21,245 nt of DNA from Palsa-513 sp036510225. Lineage in GTDB: Bacteria > Actinomycetota > Thermoleophilia > Solirubrobacterales > Solirubrobacteraceae. Below, piece after piece: positions 1 through 7,288 of this stretch. The notes beneath the pieces are model-generated. The model saw only the letters and a list, made by a program, of their open reading frames with translations. It ran no database searches and had not been told where the DNA came from. Made by a program: the position numbers and the translations under genes. Numbering within the stretch: position 1 is the stretch's first letter; every line of letters starts with the position of its first letter. Location of the stretch: the NCBI GenBank assembly GCA_036510225.1, contig DATCEH010000095.1:1-21245 (forward strand), in the 5' to 3' direction.

Positions 1-1161
1 GCGCTTCGTCTGGTCGCCGCACGACTCGCTCGCCGTCCGCCGGGCCAAGGTCCGCCTGGAGGAGGCGCGGCTGAGCCCGGCCGGGGTCGCCCCGTTCACG
101 CCGGGGGTCGCGATCGGCTCGGCGTCGACCGCGACAGTCGATGGTGCCCGCGCCTGAGCCGGCCGCGTCGCGCCGACCGCGGCCTCGGCCTGCTCGGAGG
201 CGACCGCGAGGTCACCGAGCCTGACGATGGCCGAAGTGTCCCCCGCCGCGCCGAGCCGCAGGGCCGCCGGGATGCTCGCGCGGATGAACGGATCCAGATC
301 GGCGGCCTCCAGGGCGTTGAGCAGCAGCCTGCCGGCTTCACCGCGACTCAGCGCGAGGCCGGCGTGCCTGGGGGTCGCGGCCGGCAGCCGGGAGAGCAGC
401 CGCTGGAGGTCGCCGAGCGGATCGAGACCCGGACAGGCGACGGTGCAGATCGTCGCCAGCTGGCGACGAATCGACGTGAACGAGCTGACGTTCACATCGA
501 CGTCGCCGTCCGCCGGCAGCGTGCTGTCGAGCACGAGATGGGCGAGACCTCCCGGATAGCGACGGGCGTACTGGGTGGCCGGGAACGTCCCATATGACAC
601 CCCGTAGAGATCGATCCGCCCGAGCTTCAGGTCACGACGGATCGCCTCGATGTCGGCAGCCGTGTCGTCGGTCGAGTAGAAGGCCGCACGGGCGCCGAGC
701 ATCGCCGCGCACCCGGTGATCCGACGCCCGCCGAGATCCTCGCCGGCCGGGATCCGGCAGTCGAGCTGGCCCGAGCGGCCGATGCCCCGCTCGTCGAACA
801 TGACCAGGGCACGGGTCCCGAGTACTGCCTGGAAGTCGCTGCGAAACCTCGCGAACAGATCGACGCCGGACTGACCCGGTCCGCCGGCGAGGGCGACGAT
901 CGTCCCGGTCGGGTGCTCGGCGATCGCGTAGCGCTCGACGAACAGGCTGACCCGCCCGGGCACCCGGCCGGTCGGGTCGAGCGCCACCGAGACGCGGGCG
1001 CAGGTCAGCCGGCCCTGGTCGCACGGCCGCCACGCCGGCCGCGCCCGCGCTGCCCGCGCTTCCTGCCCTGCCCGCGCTTCCCGCGCTGCCTGCGCCTGCG
1101 CCAGGCCGGTCGAGCAGACCAGCCCGAGGCCGAGCATCGCAGCCAGCACGACCAGCCTCAC
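1..1161 (-). CDS. Exported S33-type alpha/beta hydrolase, partial, 3' part disrupted by an inverted segment
   Basis: The frame opens at a GTG (1161-1159) and stays open to the window edge. It begins with a signal peptide (residues 1 to about 25, hydrophobic core then AQAQA) and a short Ala/Arg-rich stretch. It then closely follows the neighbouring hydrolase at 1185-3263: the oxyanion-region GGPGQSG, FDERGIGRS, and the nucleophile elbow GVSYG with Ser189. By family knowledge such proteins are secreted serine hydrolases related to tripeptidyl aminopeptidases or proline iminopeptidases; the substrate is unknown. Homology to the neighbour holds through AEPIAT (codons ending near 106) and then stops. 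The next segment of the family is encoded on the opposite strand (see 2-158), so the minus-frame residues after this point are probably meaningless. The catalytic Asp and His lie in the missing part. The start is 24 bases after the upstream paralogue's stop, so they are probably co-transcribed tandem duplicates. Functionality is doubtful. Confidence 0.65.
   Translation of the reverse strand, partial: MRLVVLAAMLGLGLVCSTGLAQAQAAREARAGQEARAARARPAWRPCDQGRLTCARVSVALDPTGRVPGRVSLFVERYAIAEHPTGTIVALAGGPGQSGVDLFARFRSDFQAVLGTRALVMFDERGIGRSGQLDCRIPAGEDLGGRRITGCAAMLGARAAFYSTDDTAADIEAIRRDLKLGRIDLYGVSYGTFPATQYARRYPGGLAHLVLDSTLPADGDVDVNVSSFTSIRRQLATICTVACPGLDPLGDLQRLLSRLPAATPRHAGLALSRGEAGRLLLNALEAADLDPFIRASIPAALRLGAAGDTSAIVRLGDLAVASEQAEAAVGATRPAQARAPSTVAVDAEPIATPGVNGATPAGLSRASSRRTLARRTASESCGDQTKR
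2..158 (+). pseudogene. Inverted fragment of the S33-type hydrolase
   Basis: Read on the plus strand from base 2, the sequence encodes RFVWSPHDSLAVRR and, further on, GVAPFTP. This matches residues about 405-438 of the hydrolase at 1185-3263 (RFVWSSDDSLAVRR ... EVAPLTA); by eye 22 of 34 positions are identical. That is about the same divergence as the rest of the two paralogues. The similarity ends near base 100-106, where the minus-strand hydrolase frame takes over; the plus frame continues to a stop at 156-158. The order and orientation indicate that the segment from base 1 to about 105 is inverted relative to the intact paralogue. It could also be the end of a third, convergent copy cut by the window edge, or an assembly or amplification chimera if the contig ends here. 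Confidence 0.6.
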
Positions 1162-1184
1162 GCCGGCGTCACCATACGACCGCT

Positions 1185-3263
1185 CTACTTCAGCTGCCCG
1201 ATGAAGCCGAGGCCGTTCGCCAGGTCGATCGCCTCGCGAGCGGCGTTCGACAGGCTGACCGGGATCCCCCCGAGCGTGCCGGTGATCGCCCCCGAGGCGG
1301 CCAGGCGGAGCCCACCGTAGGAGTGGCCTGCGACCCTGACCTCGAGACGGCCCGTGCCGTAGCCCCTGCTGACGAACGTCAGGGCGCCGGTCAGCGAGAC
1401 CGACGGAACATATGAGATTCGATAGGCGACGGCCCCGGCGCGGCCGTCCACCGGCAGGTCGACCAGTCCTCCGCCGGCTGTGCCCGGGACGGCGAGCCCG
1501 TAGGACGAGTACGGCGTGACGAAGCCGACGTCGTGGCGGAGCGTCAGCACGCTCGCCGTGAGGATCTCGCCCGGCTCGCCGGTCAGACCGCCGGCCGGAG
1601 CCAGCCCGGCGAACGAGCTCGGCGGGAGGGGATCGACCGGGGACGGGGAGCCGGCCGCGCACGGGAGGACCGTCGCGCCGGTGAGGAACGCGGCGACCGC
1701 CCGCGGCGCGCAGCCGGTCTGGTCGTTGACCAGGACCGCATGGCCGACTCCGGGTACGGTGAGCAGGATCGAGCCGGGGATCTGGCCGGCGAGCGTCTGG
1801 GCCTGCTCGAGCGGCGTCCGGACGTCGTCGACACCGCTCAGGATCAGGGTCGGCACGGCCGGCAGCGGCCCGGTCTCCCGCGCCGGGTGGGCGCCGGCAT
1901 CCGGCCAGCGTTCGCAGTCGGCGATCCCCGACCCGTCGAGCGCGGCGGTCGCCGTGAGCGGCGCCACCTCGGCAGCGGTCAGTCCGGCCTGCTCGGCGAG
2001 GACCTTCTCCCGGCGGACCGCGAGGGAATCGTCGGACGACCAGACGAACCGCTCGTCCTCACACCGCGTGGCCACCCCCTCGGCATCGACGACGGTCGAC
2101 CGGCCGGCCGACGACACAGCCGGCGCGTCCGCCTCGTCGCCCTGCTCGCCGGACTCCGACGCCCGGGTGATCGCGCCGCGCCCCACGTCGCCCTGCTCCC
2201 CGGACTCCGACGCCCGGGTGATCGCGCCGCGCCCCACGTCGGCCTGGTCGCCGGACTCCGACGCCTCGGCGATCGCGCCGAGCCTCAGCACGGCCGAGTC
2301 GTCCCCGCCGGCGCCGAGCCTCAGGGCGGCGGGGATGCTCGCCCGGACGAACGGGTCGAGGTCGGATGCGTAGAGGATGCTCAGCAGGATGCCGGCGCCC
2401 TCGTCCCGGCTCAGCGCGGTCGGATCGGCCTTCGGTGGCTTCGTCGCAAGCCTCGCCAGGAACCCGGCGAAGTCGCCGGCCGGATCGAGACCCGGGCAGG
2501 CGACGGTGCAGATCGTCGCCAACTGGCGGCGGATCGATGTGAACGTGTTCAGCTTGACGTCGAGGTCCCCGTCGGCCGGGAGCGCGCTGTCGAGCACGAG
2601 GTGAGCCAGACCGGCCGGATACCGGCGGGCGTACTCGGTGGCCGGGAACGTCCCGTACGACACGCCGTAGAGGTCGATTGCGCCGAGCCCGAGCGCCTGT
2701 CGGATGGCCTCGATGTCCGACGCCGTGTCGTCTGAGGAGTAGAACCGCGCCCGGGCGCCCAGCCTGCGCGCGCACGCGCTCAGCAGCTTCCCGCTGAGAT
2801 CGTCATCCGCCGGAACCCGGCAGTCGAGCGGTTGCGAGCGGCCGATGCCACGCTCGTCGAAGGTCACGATCGCATGTGTCCCGAGCAGCGATCGCAGGCC
2901 GTCGCGGAAGTCGCCGAGCAGGTCGACACCCGACTGACCCGGACCACCGGGGAGGGCGACCACCGTGCCCGTCGGGTGGGCGACGGTCGCGTAGCGCTCG
3001 ACGAACAGGCTGACCCGCCCGGCGACGCGACCGGTCCGATCCAGGGGCACCGAGACCCGCCCGCAGGTCAGCCTCCCGTGATCCCCGCAGGCCCGCAGCG
3101 TCGTCCTCGCCTCGGCCGACCCGGCCGAACCGAGTAGACCCAGCGCGATCGCGACCAACCCCGCGCGGACCCGGGAGCGCTCCGAAAGAGCACGTCCACC
3201 CAAGTTCGACCCCGATGACCTGGGACCACGTCGCACGAACCGGCGACCGCGTCTCACCGCCAT
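1185..3263 (-). CDS. Exported alpha/beta hydrolase, TAP-like / peptidase S33 family, with extended C-terminus
   Basis: This 692-residue serine hydrolase starts at an ATG overlapping the last 10 bases of the acetyltransferase gene. An alternative, shorter start near the hydrophobic segment is possible. Residues about 33-52 form a signal peptide ending near SAEA. The alpha/beta-hydrolase fold is clear: GGPGQSG (106-112) by the oxyanion hole, FDERGIGRS, nucleophile Ser202 in YGVSYG, acid Asp480 in DDVRTP, and His508 in GVGHAV. The TAP-like C-terminal region follows. Family knowledge suggests an extracytoplasmic peptidase or esterase; the substrate is not deducible. Residues about 332-381 carry a 17-residue unit repeated three times (see 2137-2289), absent from the downstream paralogue. 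About 150 residues after the His form a Gly/Ser/Val-rich, probably beta-rich tail with no recognised motif. It sits at the end of a nucleotide-sugar operon, so a role in surface maturation is conceivable but unproven. Confidence 0.88.
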   Translation of the reverse strand: MAVRRGRRFVRRGPRSSGSNLGGRALSERSRVRAGLVAIALGLLGSAGSAEARTTLRACGDHGRLTCGRVSVPLDRTGRVAGRVSLFVERYATVAHPTGTVVALPGGPGQSGVDLLGDFRDGLRSLLGTHAIVTFDERGIGRSQPLDCRVPADDDLSGKLLSACARRLGARARFYSSDDTASDIEAIRQALGLGAIDLYGVSYGTFPATEYARRYPAGLAHLVLDSALPADGDLDVKLNTFTSIRRQLATICTVACPGLDPAGDFAGFLARLATKPPKADPTALSRDEGAGILLSILYASDLDPFVRASIPAALRLGAGGDDSAVLRLGAIAEASESGDQADVGRGAITRASESGEQGDVGRGAITRASESGEQGDEADAPAVSSAGRSTVVDAEGVATRCEDERFVWSSDDSLAVRREKVLAEQAGLTAAEVAPLTATAALDGSGIADCERWPDAGAHPARETGPLPAVPTLILSGVDDVRTPLEQAQTLAGQIPGSILLTVPGVGHAVLVNDQTGCAPRAVAAFLTGATVLPCAAGSPSPVDPLPPSSFAGLAPAGGLTGEPGEILTASVLTLRHDVGFVTPYSSYGLAVPGTAGGGLVDLPVDGRAGAVAYRISYVPSVSLTGALTFVSRGYGTGRLEVRVAGHSYGGLRLAASGAITGTLGGIPVSLSNAAREAIDLANGLGFIGQLK
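2137..2289. repeat. Three in-frame 51-bp tandem repeats inside the hydrolase gene
   Basis: Units start at 2137, 2188 and 2239, exactly 51 bases apart. The first two are nearly identical (one difference seen, TCGCC versus TCCCC). The third is diverged over its second half. Each encodes 17 residues (minus strand, of the type GAITRASESGEQGDVGR). The paralogue at 1-1161 has only one version of this acidic linker. The repeat lies in the loop or lid region between the nucleophile and the Asp/His half of the hydrolase. Confidence 0.9.
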
Positions 3264-3967
3264 CGCTCGAGCAGGTCGGCGTCCGAGACCTCGCGCACGA
3301 CGCGCGCCGGAACGCCCATCACGACCGCCCGCGCCGGGACGTCACGCGTGACGAGCGCCCCCGCCGCGACGAACGCCTCCTCGCCGATCTCGACACCCGG
3401 GACGAGGACCGCCGACCCACCGACCCGGCAGGCCCGCCGCAATGTGGCGCCGGCCAGCCGGCGGTCGGGCCCATGCCGGGACATCGTGTCGTCGTTCGTC
3501 GTCGACGCCCCCGGCCCGACGAAGACGTCATCCTCGACGACCGAGCCGGCGGTCACATAGACGTTCGTCTGGATCCGGACGCGAGCCCCGACGACGACGT
3601 CGTTGTCGAGCACGCTCCCCCGGCCGACCACACTTCCCGGCCCGACCCTGGTCCGCTCGCGGACGAACGACTGGTCGCCGATGATCGCCCCGTCGGCGAT
3701 CACCGCCCCCGCGAAGACGACCGCCCCCGAGCAGACGGTCACCCGCGAGCCGAGCTCGAGGCCTGCGAGATCCAGGCCGCGGCCGGCCGAGTGACGGGCC
3801 AGACGCGGGCGCTTGCCGAGCACGACGCCGTCCTCGATCACGCACCCCCGGCCGATCCGCGTGTCGTCGTGGATCGTGACGTGTGCGCCGAAGACGACGT
3901 CCCCGGCGACCAGCACCCGGTCGCCGACGTGGAGGCCCGGGCCGCGATCGTCGGGGGTGAGGGTCAT
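3254..3967 (-). CDS. Hexapeptide-repeat (left-handed beta-helix) N-acetyltransferase, WbpD/WlbB-like
   Basis: The start is chosen at the ATG at 3967 because it forms an ATGA overlap with the stop of the upstream oxidoreductase; a longer frame to 4087 would overlap that gene by 120 bases. The 237-residue product consists mostly of hexapeptide turns ([LIV]-G-x4 type, e.g. VIADGAIIGDQSFV, VVVGARVRI, VFVGPGAS). It ends with the common GALVTRDVPARAVVMGVPARVV tail of sugar acetyltransferases. These enzymes form trimers and transfer acetyl from acetyl-CoA to an amino group of a nucleotide sugar. With its Gfo/Idh neighbour and the 6-dehydrogenase it fits the WbpD step (3-N-acetylation of a UDP-2-acetamido-3-amino-uronic acid). 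The substrate assignment rests on context. The aminotransferase that would make the amino sugar is not in the window. Confidence 0.88.
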   Translation of the reverse strand: MTLTPDDRGPGLHVGDRVLVAGDVVFGAHVTIHDDTRIGRGCVIEDGVVLGKRPRLARHSAGRGLDLAGLELGSRVTVCSGAVVFAGAVIADGAIIGDQSFVRERTRVGPGSVVGRGSVLDNDVVVGARVRIQTNVYVTAGSVVEDDVFVGPGASTTNDDTMSRHGPDRRLAGATLRRACRVGGSAVLVPGVEIGEEAFVAAGALVTRDVPARAVVMGVPARVVREVSDADLLERWR

Positions 3968-4956
3968 CGCCGGGAGCGCACGAGTGCACCCTGGAGCTCT
4001 TCGAGCACACGAACCACCCGGAGTCCGCTGTGGCCGTCGGAGATCGGCACGGTGCCGTCGCGGACACACTCGAGGAAGTGCTGACACTCCAGGCGCAGCG
4101 GCTCGGCATTGGCGATCCGCGGGCTCGTGACATCCCCCGACCGGGTGATGTATTCGCCATAGCTGTCGGTCCGCTCGTCGAAGCCCTTGTCGTAGATCGT
4201 CAGCTTACGGTCGATCGCCATGTCATCGAAGGTTGCCATCCGCCGAGATCCGACGACCGTGAAGCGGCGCTCCTTGTGAGGATCCAGCCAGCTCAGATGG
4301 AGGTGCGCGGCGAGGCCCGACGGGAAGCGCAGAAACGCGAAGACGACATCCTCGATGCCGTCTCGCATGTAGGACTCCCCCCGGGCCGTGACCTCGTACG
4401 GCTCGTCGCCGGCGAGCATCAGGAGAACGGACACGTCGTGTGCGCCGAGGCTCCACAGCGCGTTCTCGTCCGCCCGGAGCTGACCGAGGTTGAGACGATT
4501 GGAGTAGACGTAGTGGATCTCCCCGAGCTCTCCCGAATCGACGACCTCCTTGAGCTTGCGCACGCCGGGGTGGTACTCGAGCAGGTGTCCGACCATCACG
4601 ATCCGCCCGGCCGCCGCCGCCGCGTCGAGCACCCGCTGGGCGTCCACGGCCGATCGGGCGAGCGGCTTCTCGACGAAGCAGTGCTTCCCCGCCTGGAGGA
4701 CCCGGATCGCCAGGTCGGCATGGCTGGGGACCGGCGTCGCGAGGACGACCGCGTCGAGCTCGGGGTCGGCGAGGACCTCGTCGAGCGAGTCGGTGAACCG
4801 GGCGCCCCCGAAGACCTGCGACAGGCGTTCGCGGACGGCCGGGTCGCCGTCGCAGCACCAGCGCAGCTCACACCCCGGCAGCGCGTCGAAGTTCCGCGCG
4901 AGGTTCGGCCCCCAGTAGCCGAGTCCGACGACGGCGACCGTCACCGGCCGGCTCAC
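3964..4956 (-). CDS. Gfo/Idh/MocA family NAD(P)-dependent oxidoreductase, WbpB/WlbA-like
   Basis: The product has 330 residues, a normal length for the family. The N-terminal Rossmann fold has GLGYWGPN (11-18). The family signature EKP is at 96-98 and the putative catalytic His173-Asp174 pair lies in GAHDVSVLL. In diacetamido-uronate pathways WbpB/WlbA oxidises C3 of UDP-N-acetyl-glucosaminuronic acid before transamination. The upstream 6-dehydrogenase (28-base gap) and the overlapping acetyltransferase suggest exactly that role. Other Gfo/Idh members act on different sugars, so the substrate is inferred from neighbours. There is no signal peptide; the protein should be cytoplasmic. Confidence 0.9.
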   Translation of the reverse strand: MSRPVTVAVVGLGYWGPNLARNFDALPGCELRWCCDGDPAVRERLSQVFGGARFTDSLDEVLADPELDAVVLATPVPSHADLAIRVLQAGKHCFVEKPLARSAVDAQRVLDAAAAAGRIVMVGHLLEYHPGVRKLKEVVDSGELGEIHYVYSNRLNLGQLRADENALWSLGAHDVSVLLMLAGDEPYEVTARGESYMRDGIEDVVFAFLRFPSGLAAHLHLSWLDPHKERRFTVVGSRRMATFDDMAIDRKLTIYDKGFDERTDSYGEYITRSGDVTSPRIANAEPLRLECQHFLECVRDGTVPISDGHSGLRVVRVLEELQGALVRSRR

Positions 4957-4984
4957 GAGACCGTCCCGTCCGGCTCGTCGCGAC

Positions 4985-6232
4985 TCAAAGCCGCTGGAGG
5001 TTGGCGGCGTTGCGCGACCGGGTCGCCCCGCGGAGGTCGATCACGCACGGCACGAGGTCGGCCAGACCGGCGTAGTCGAGCCCGGAATGCGCGGTCACGA
5101 TCAGCGCCAGGTCGGCCCCGGCGATCGCCTCCTCGATCGGCGCCGACCGCAGGCCGTAGTCGGGAAGCTCGGGCACGAAGCGGTCGTGGTAGGTCAGGTC
5201 GGCGCCGAGCCCGCCGAGCAGAGCGATGATCTTCAGGGCCGGCGACTCCCGGCAGTCGGACACGCCCGGCTTGTAGCTGACCCCGAGCACGGCGATCCGC
5301 GAACCCCGGACGGCCTTTCCCGTGTCGTTGAGCGCGCGTTCGACCTTGCTCACGCAGTGGTAGGGCATCTGCTGGTTGATCTTCCCGGCGAGCTCGATGA
5401 ACTCGGTCGACATGTCGAACTCCCGGGCCCGCCACGACAGGTAGAACGGGTCGACCGGCAGGCAGTGGCCGCCCATCCCGGGGCCCGGCTCGAAGCGCAT
5501 GAAGCCGTACGGCTTGGTCGCGGCCGCGTCGATCACCTCCCAGATGTCGATCCCCATCCGGTCGGTGAGCATCGCCAGCTCGTTGACCAGGGCGATGTTG
5601 ACCGACCGAAAGATGTTCTCGAGCAGCTTTGCCAGCTCGGCCGCCTCCGGCGTCGAGACCCGGACGATCTGGTCGCAGACCATCCCGTAGACCTCCTCCG
5701 CCCGGTCGCCGCACGCCTCGGTCAGTCCGCCGAGCACCTTCGGCGTGGTCTGCAGCGTGTAGTCCGTCCGGCCGGGGTCGACCCGTTCGGGCGAGAACGC
5801 CAGATGGAAGTCGCGTCCGGCCGCGAGGCCCGACTCCTCGAGCAGGGGGAGCAGCCGCTCGCGGGTCGTCCCCGGGTACGTCGTCGACTCGAGCACGACC
5901 AGCTGGCCCCGCCGGACGACATCGGCCAGGCCGCGGGCGGCGTCGAGCAGCGGCGTCAGGTCGGGCTCGCGGTTGCCGGTCAGCGGCGTCGGCACGCAGA
6001 TCAGGATCGCGTCGGTTCCCTCGAGCCGGGCATACCGCGTGGTCGGCTCGATCAGGTCCCGCAGGCCGGCCAGCTCGTCTGAGTCGACGTCCTCGATGTA
6101 CGAACGCCCCGCGGCGATCGCCTCGATCTTCCGCGGATCGGTGTCCACGGCGACGACCTCCGCCCCGGCACGCGCAAATGCGACCGCGAGGGGCAGCCCG
6201 ACGTAGCCGAGTCCGATAATGCCCACCCGCAT
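4985..6232 (-). CDS. Nucleotide-sugar 6-dehydrogenase, UDP-N-acetylglucosamine dehydrogenase type (WbpA/TviB-like)
   Basis: The product has 415 residues starting MRVGIIGLGYVGLPLA, the canonical Rossmann start of the UDP-Glc/GDP-Man dehydrogenase family. An in-frame upstream GTG at 6286 would add 18 residues unlike the family, so 6232 is preferred. Conserved residues are visible: Glu/Lys/Asn in AAELAKLLEN (Lys202, Asn206) and catalytic Cys257 in GGHCLPVDP. The GHCxPxDP form is typical of enzymes acting on UDP-HexNAc (WbpA, TviB, WecC) rather than UDP-glucose. The reaction is a two-step NAD-dependent oxidation of C6 to a carboxylate. It is the first gene of the minus-strand operon, facing the glycosyltransferase gene across a 131-base divergent region. 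Confidence 0.93.
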   Translation of the reverse strand: MRVGIIGLGYVGLPLAVAFARAGAEVVAVDTDPRKIEAIAAGRSYIEDVDSDELAGLRDLIEPTTRYARLEGTDAILICVPTPLTGNREPDLTPLLDAARGLADVVRRGQLVVLESTTYPGTTRERLLPLLEESGLAAGRDFHLAFSPERVDPGRTDYTLQTTPKVLGGLTEACGDRAEEVYGMVCDQIVRVSTPEAAELAKLLENIFRSVNIALVNELAMLTDRMGIDIWEVIDAAATKPYGFMRFEPGPGMGGHCLPVDPFYLSWRAREFDMSTEFIELAGKINQQMPYHCVSKVERALNDTGKAVRGSRIAVLGVSYKPGVSDCRESPALKIIALLGGLGADLTYHDRFVPELPDYGLRSAPIEEAIAGADLALIVTAHSGLDYAGLADLVPCVIDLRGATRSRNAANLQRL

Positions 6233-6290
6233 CGCTCGCCGACCAGTGTAGTCCGCCGCATCTTCAGACCCTGGGAGCAAGTGCACAACC

Positions 6291-6302
6291 TTTCGTGCGA
6301 AA
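6291..6302. promoter_or_regulatory. Palindrome TTTCGTGCGAAA in the divergent regulatory region
   Basis: A perfect TTTCG/CGAAA dyad with a 2-base centre sits between the divergent dehydrogenase operon and the glycosyltransferase gene, next to the 36-bp tandem repeat. It has the size of a small-repressor half-site pair. Whether a protein binds it is unknown. Confidence 0.35.
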
Positions 6303-6307
6303 CTGCG

Positions 6308-6378
6308 TTTACGGGGTAGGTACGGTAAATGACCAACCCTACATTTAGGGGGTAGGCACGGTAATGACCAGCCCTACA
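6308..6378 (+). repeat. Two adjacent 35/36-bp tandem repeats duplicating the glycosyltransferase translation start, with an 8-codon mini-ORF
   Basis: Copy 1 (6308-6343) and copy 2 (6344-6378) are directly adjacent and differ at about four positions, one of them a single-base deletion. Each contains GGGGTAGG, then an ATG followed by ACC-AAY/AGC-CCT-ACA. Copy 2 provides the real start (6364) of the glycosyltransferase. Copy 1 opens a mini-ORF at 6329-6355 (MTNPTFRG) whose TAG stop falls inside the GGGGTAGG of copy 2. Copy 1 also carries a TTTAC/GTAAA dyad (6308-6312 and 6325-6329). This may be a leader peptide or attenuating start, a tandem operator, or a recent slippage duplication. Confidence 0.75.
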
Positions 6379-7185
6379 CAAACACGACAGGTAGTGCCCG
6401 CGCCCTCACCGCTTCCCCAGGCCAACGTGCTCGGGGTCCCGCTGGCCCTCTCTGACTACGAGGCCACGATGGACTGGATGGACGCGATGATCGCCAGCCG
6501 GTCGCGAGGCTACCTGACGGCCGCGGCCGTGCACCTCGTGATGGTCGCCCAGGAGGACCAGGAGACCCGGGACGCCGTGCTCGGAGCCACGCTCGCCGTT
6601 CCCGACGGCCAGCCGCTCGTCTGGGCGCTCCACGCGCTCGGACACGCCGCAGGCTCCTCGCGGGTCTACGGTCCCGAGCTGATGGCCCGCTACTGCGAGC
6701 GGGCGGCATCCTCCGGCCTGCGGATGTACCTCTACGGCGGTCGCAACCAGGGCGCCCTGATGACCCTCGCCCGCAATCTCCGGGATCGGTTCCCCGGCCT
6801 GCGGATCGTCGGCGGGTACGCGCCGCCGTTCACGCCGCCGACCGAGACCGAGGACGACTGGATCGTCGAGCAGATCAACGCGTCCGGCGCCGACATCGTC
6901 TGGGTCGGAACCGGCCAGCCGAAGCAGGAGATCTGGATGGGCCGGCTGCGCGACCGGATCGAGGTGCCGATGCTGATCGGCGTCGGCGCCGCCTTTGACT
7001 TCCACGCGGGACTCGTCCCCCAGGCTCCGGCATGGATGCAGAGCACCGGCTTGGAGTGGACCTACCGGCTGATGCACGAGCCGCGTCGCCTCTGGCGGCG
7101 CTACGCCCGCTACAACCCGCGTTTCGTGGTCGGCTTCGCCCGCCAGTACGCGGCTCATCGCAGCCAGCTCGCCGCCGGCCACTGA
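6364..7185 (+). CDS. WecG/TagA/CpsF family glycosyltransferase (GT26)
   Basis: The product has 273 residues; the family core is preceded by about 20 Pro/Gln-rich residues. Family marks are visible: NVLGVPL, the nucleotide-sugar and acceptor region TAAAVHLVMVA, VPDGQPLVWA with putative catalytic Asp81, GTGQPKQEIWM, GVGAAFDFHAG, and the C-terminal WTYRLMHEPRRLWRRY. The family transfers N-acetylmannosamine or a derived uronic acid to an undecaprenyl-PP-linked sugar at the inner face of the membrane. The basic, amphipathic C-terminus is the usual membrane-contact element. It is divergent from an operon likely making a diacetamido-uronic acid, which would be a plausible donor (inference). The start region is duplicated just upstream (6308-6378). 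Confidence 0.92.
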   Translation: MTSPTQTRQVVPAPSPLPQANVLGVPLALSDYEATMDWMDAMIASRSRGYLTAAAVHLVMVAQEDQETRDAVLGATLAVPDGQPLVWALHALGHAAGSSRVYGPELMARYCERAASSGLRMYLYGGRNQGALMTLARNLRDRFPGLRIVGGYAPPFTPPTETEDDWIVEQINASGADIVWVGTGQPKQEIWMGRLRDRIEVPMLIGVGAAFDFHAGLVPQAPAWMQSTGLEWTYRLMHEPRRLWRRYARYNPRFVVGFARQYAAHRSQLAAGH

Positions 7186-7224
7186 GCCCGGCCCTGCCCG
7201 GGGTTTGAAGGCGGCCCGCTGCCG

Positions 7225-7263
7225 GGAGGCGTCCGCACCGTGAGGCTCCGGCCGCCTCCTCAC
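7225..7263. terminator. Possible hairpin terminator between convergent genes
   Basis: In the 103-base gap between the convergent glycosyltransferase and epimerase-like genes, GGAGGC (7225-7230) can pair with GCCTCC (7254-7259), and GTGAGG (7240-7245) with CCTCAC (7258-7263). These are alternative stems. There is no U tract on either side, so the call is weak. Confidence 0.3.
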
Positions 7264-7288
7264 CCGAACCTGCGCTCCGTCCGAGGCG

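Noticed and set aside
2137..2289. CRISPR-like array
   Set aside because: The units are contiguous, in frame and without spacers; it is a coding tandem repeat.
1533..2735. 400-residue plus-strand open frame opposite the hydrolase
   Set aside because: Arg/Gly/Asp-rich antisense shadow with no domain pattern, typical of GC-rich DNA.
4030..5229. 399-residue plus-strand open frame opposite the oxidoreductase
   Set aside because: Antisense to a well-supported Gfo/Idh gene and without recognisable motifs.
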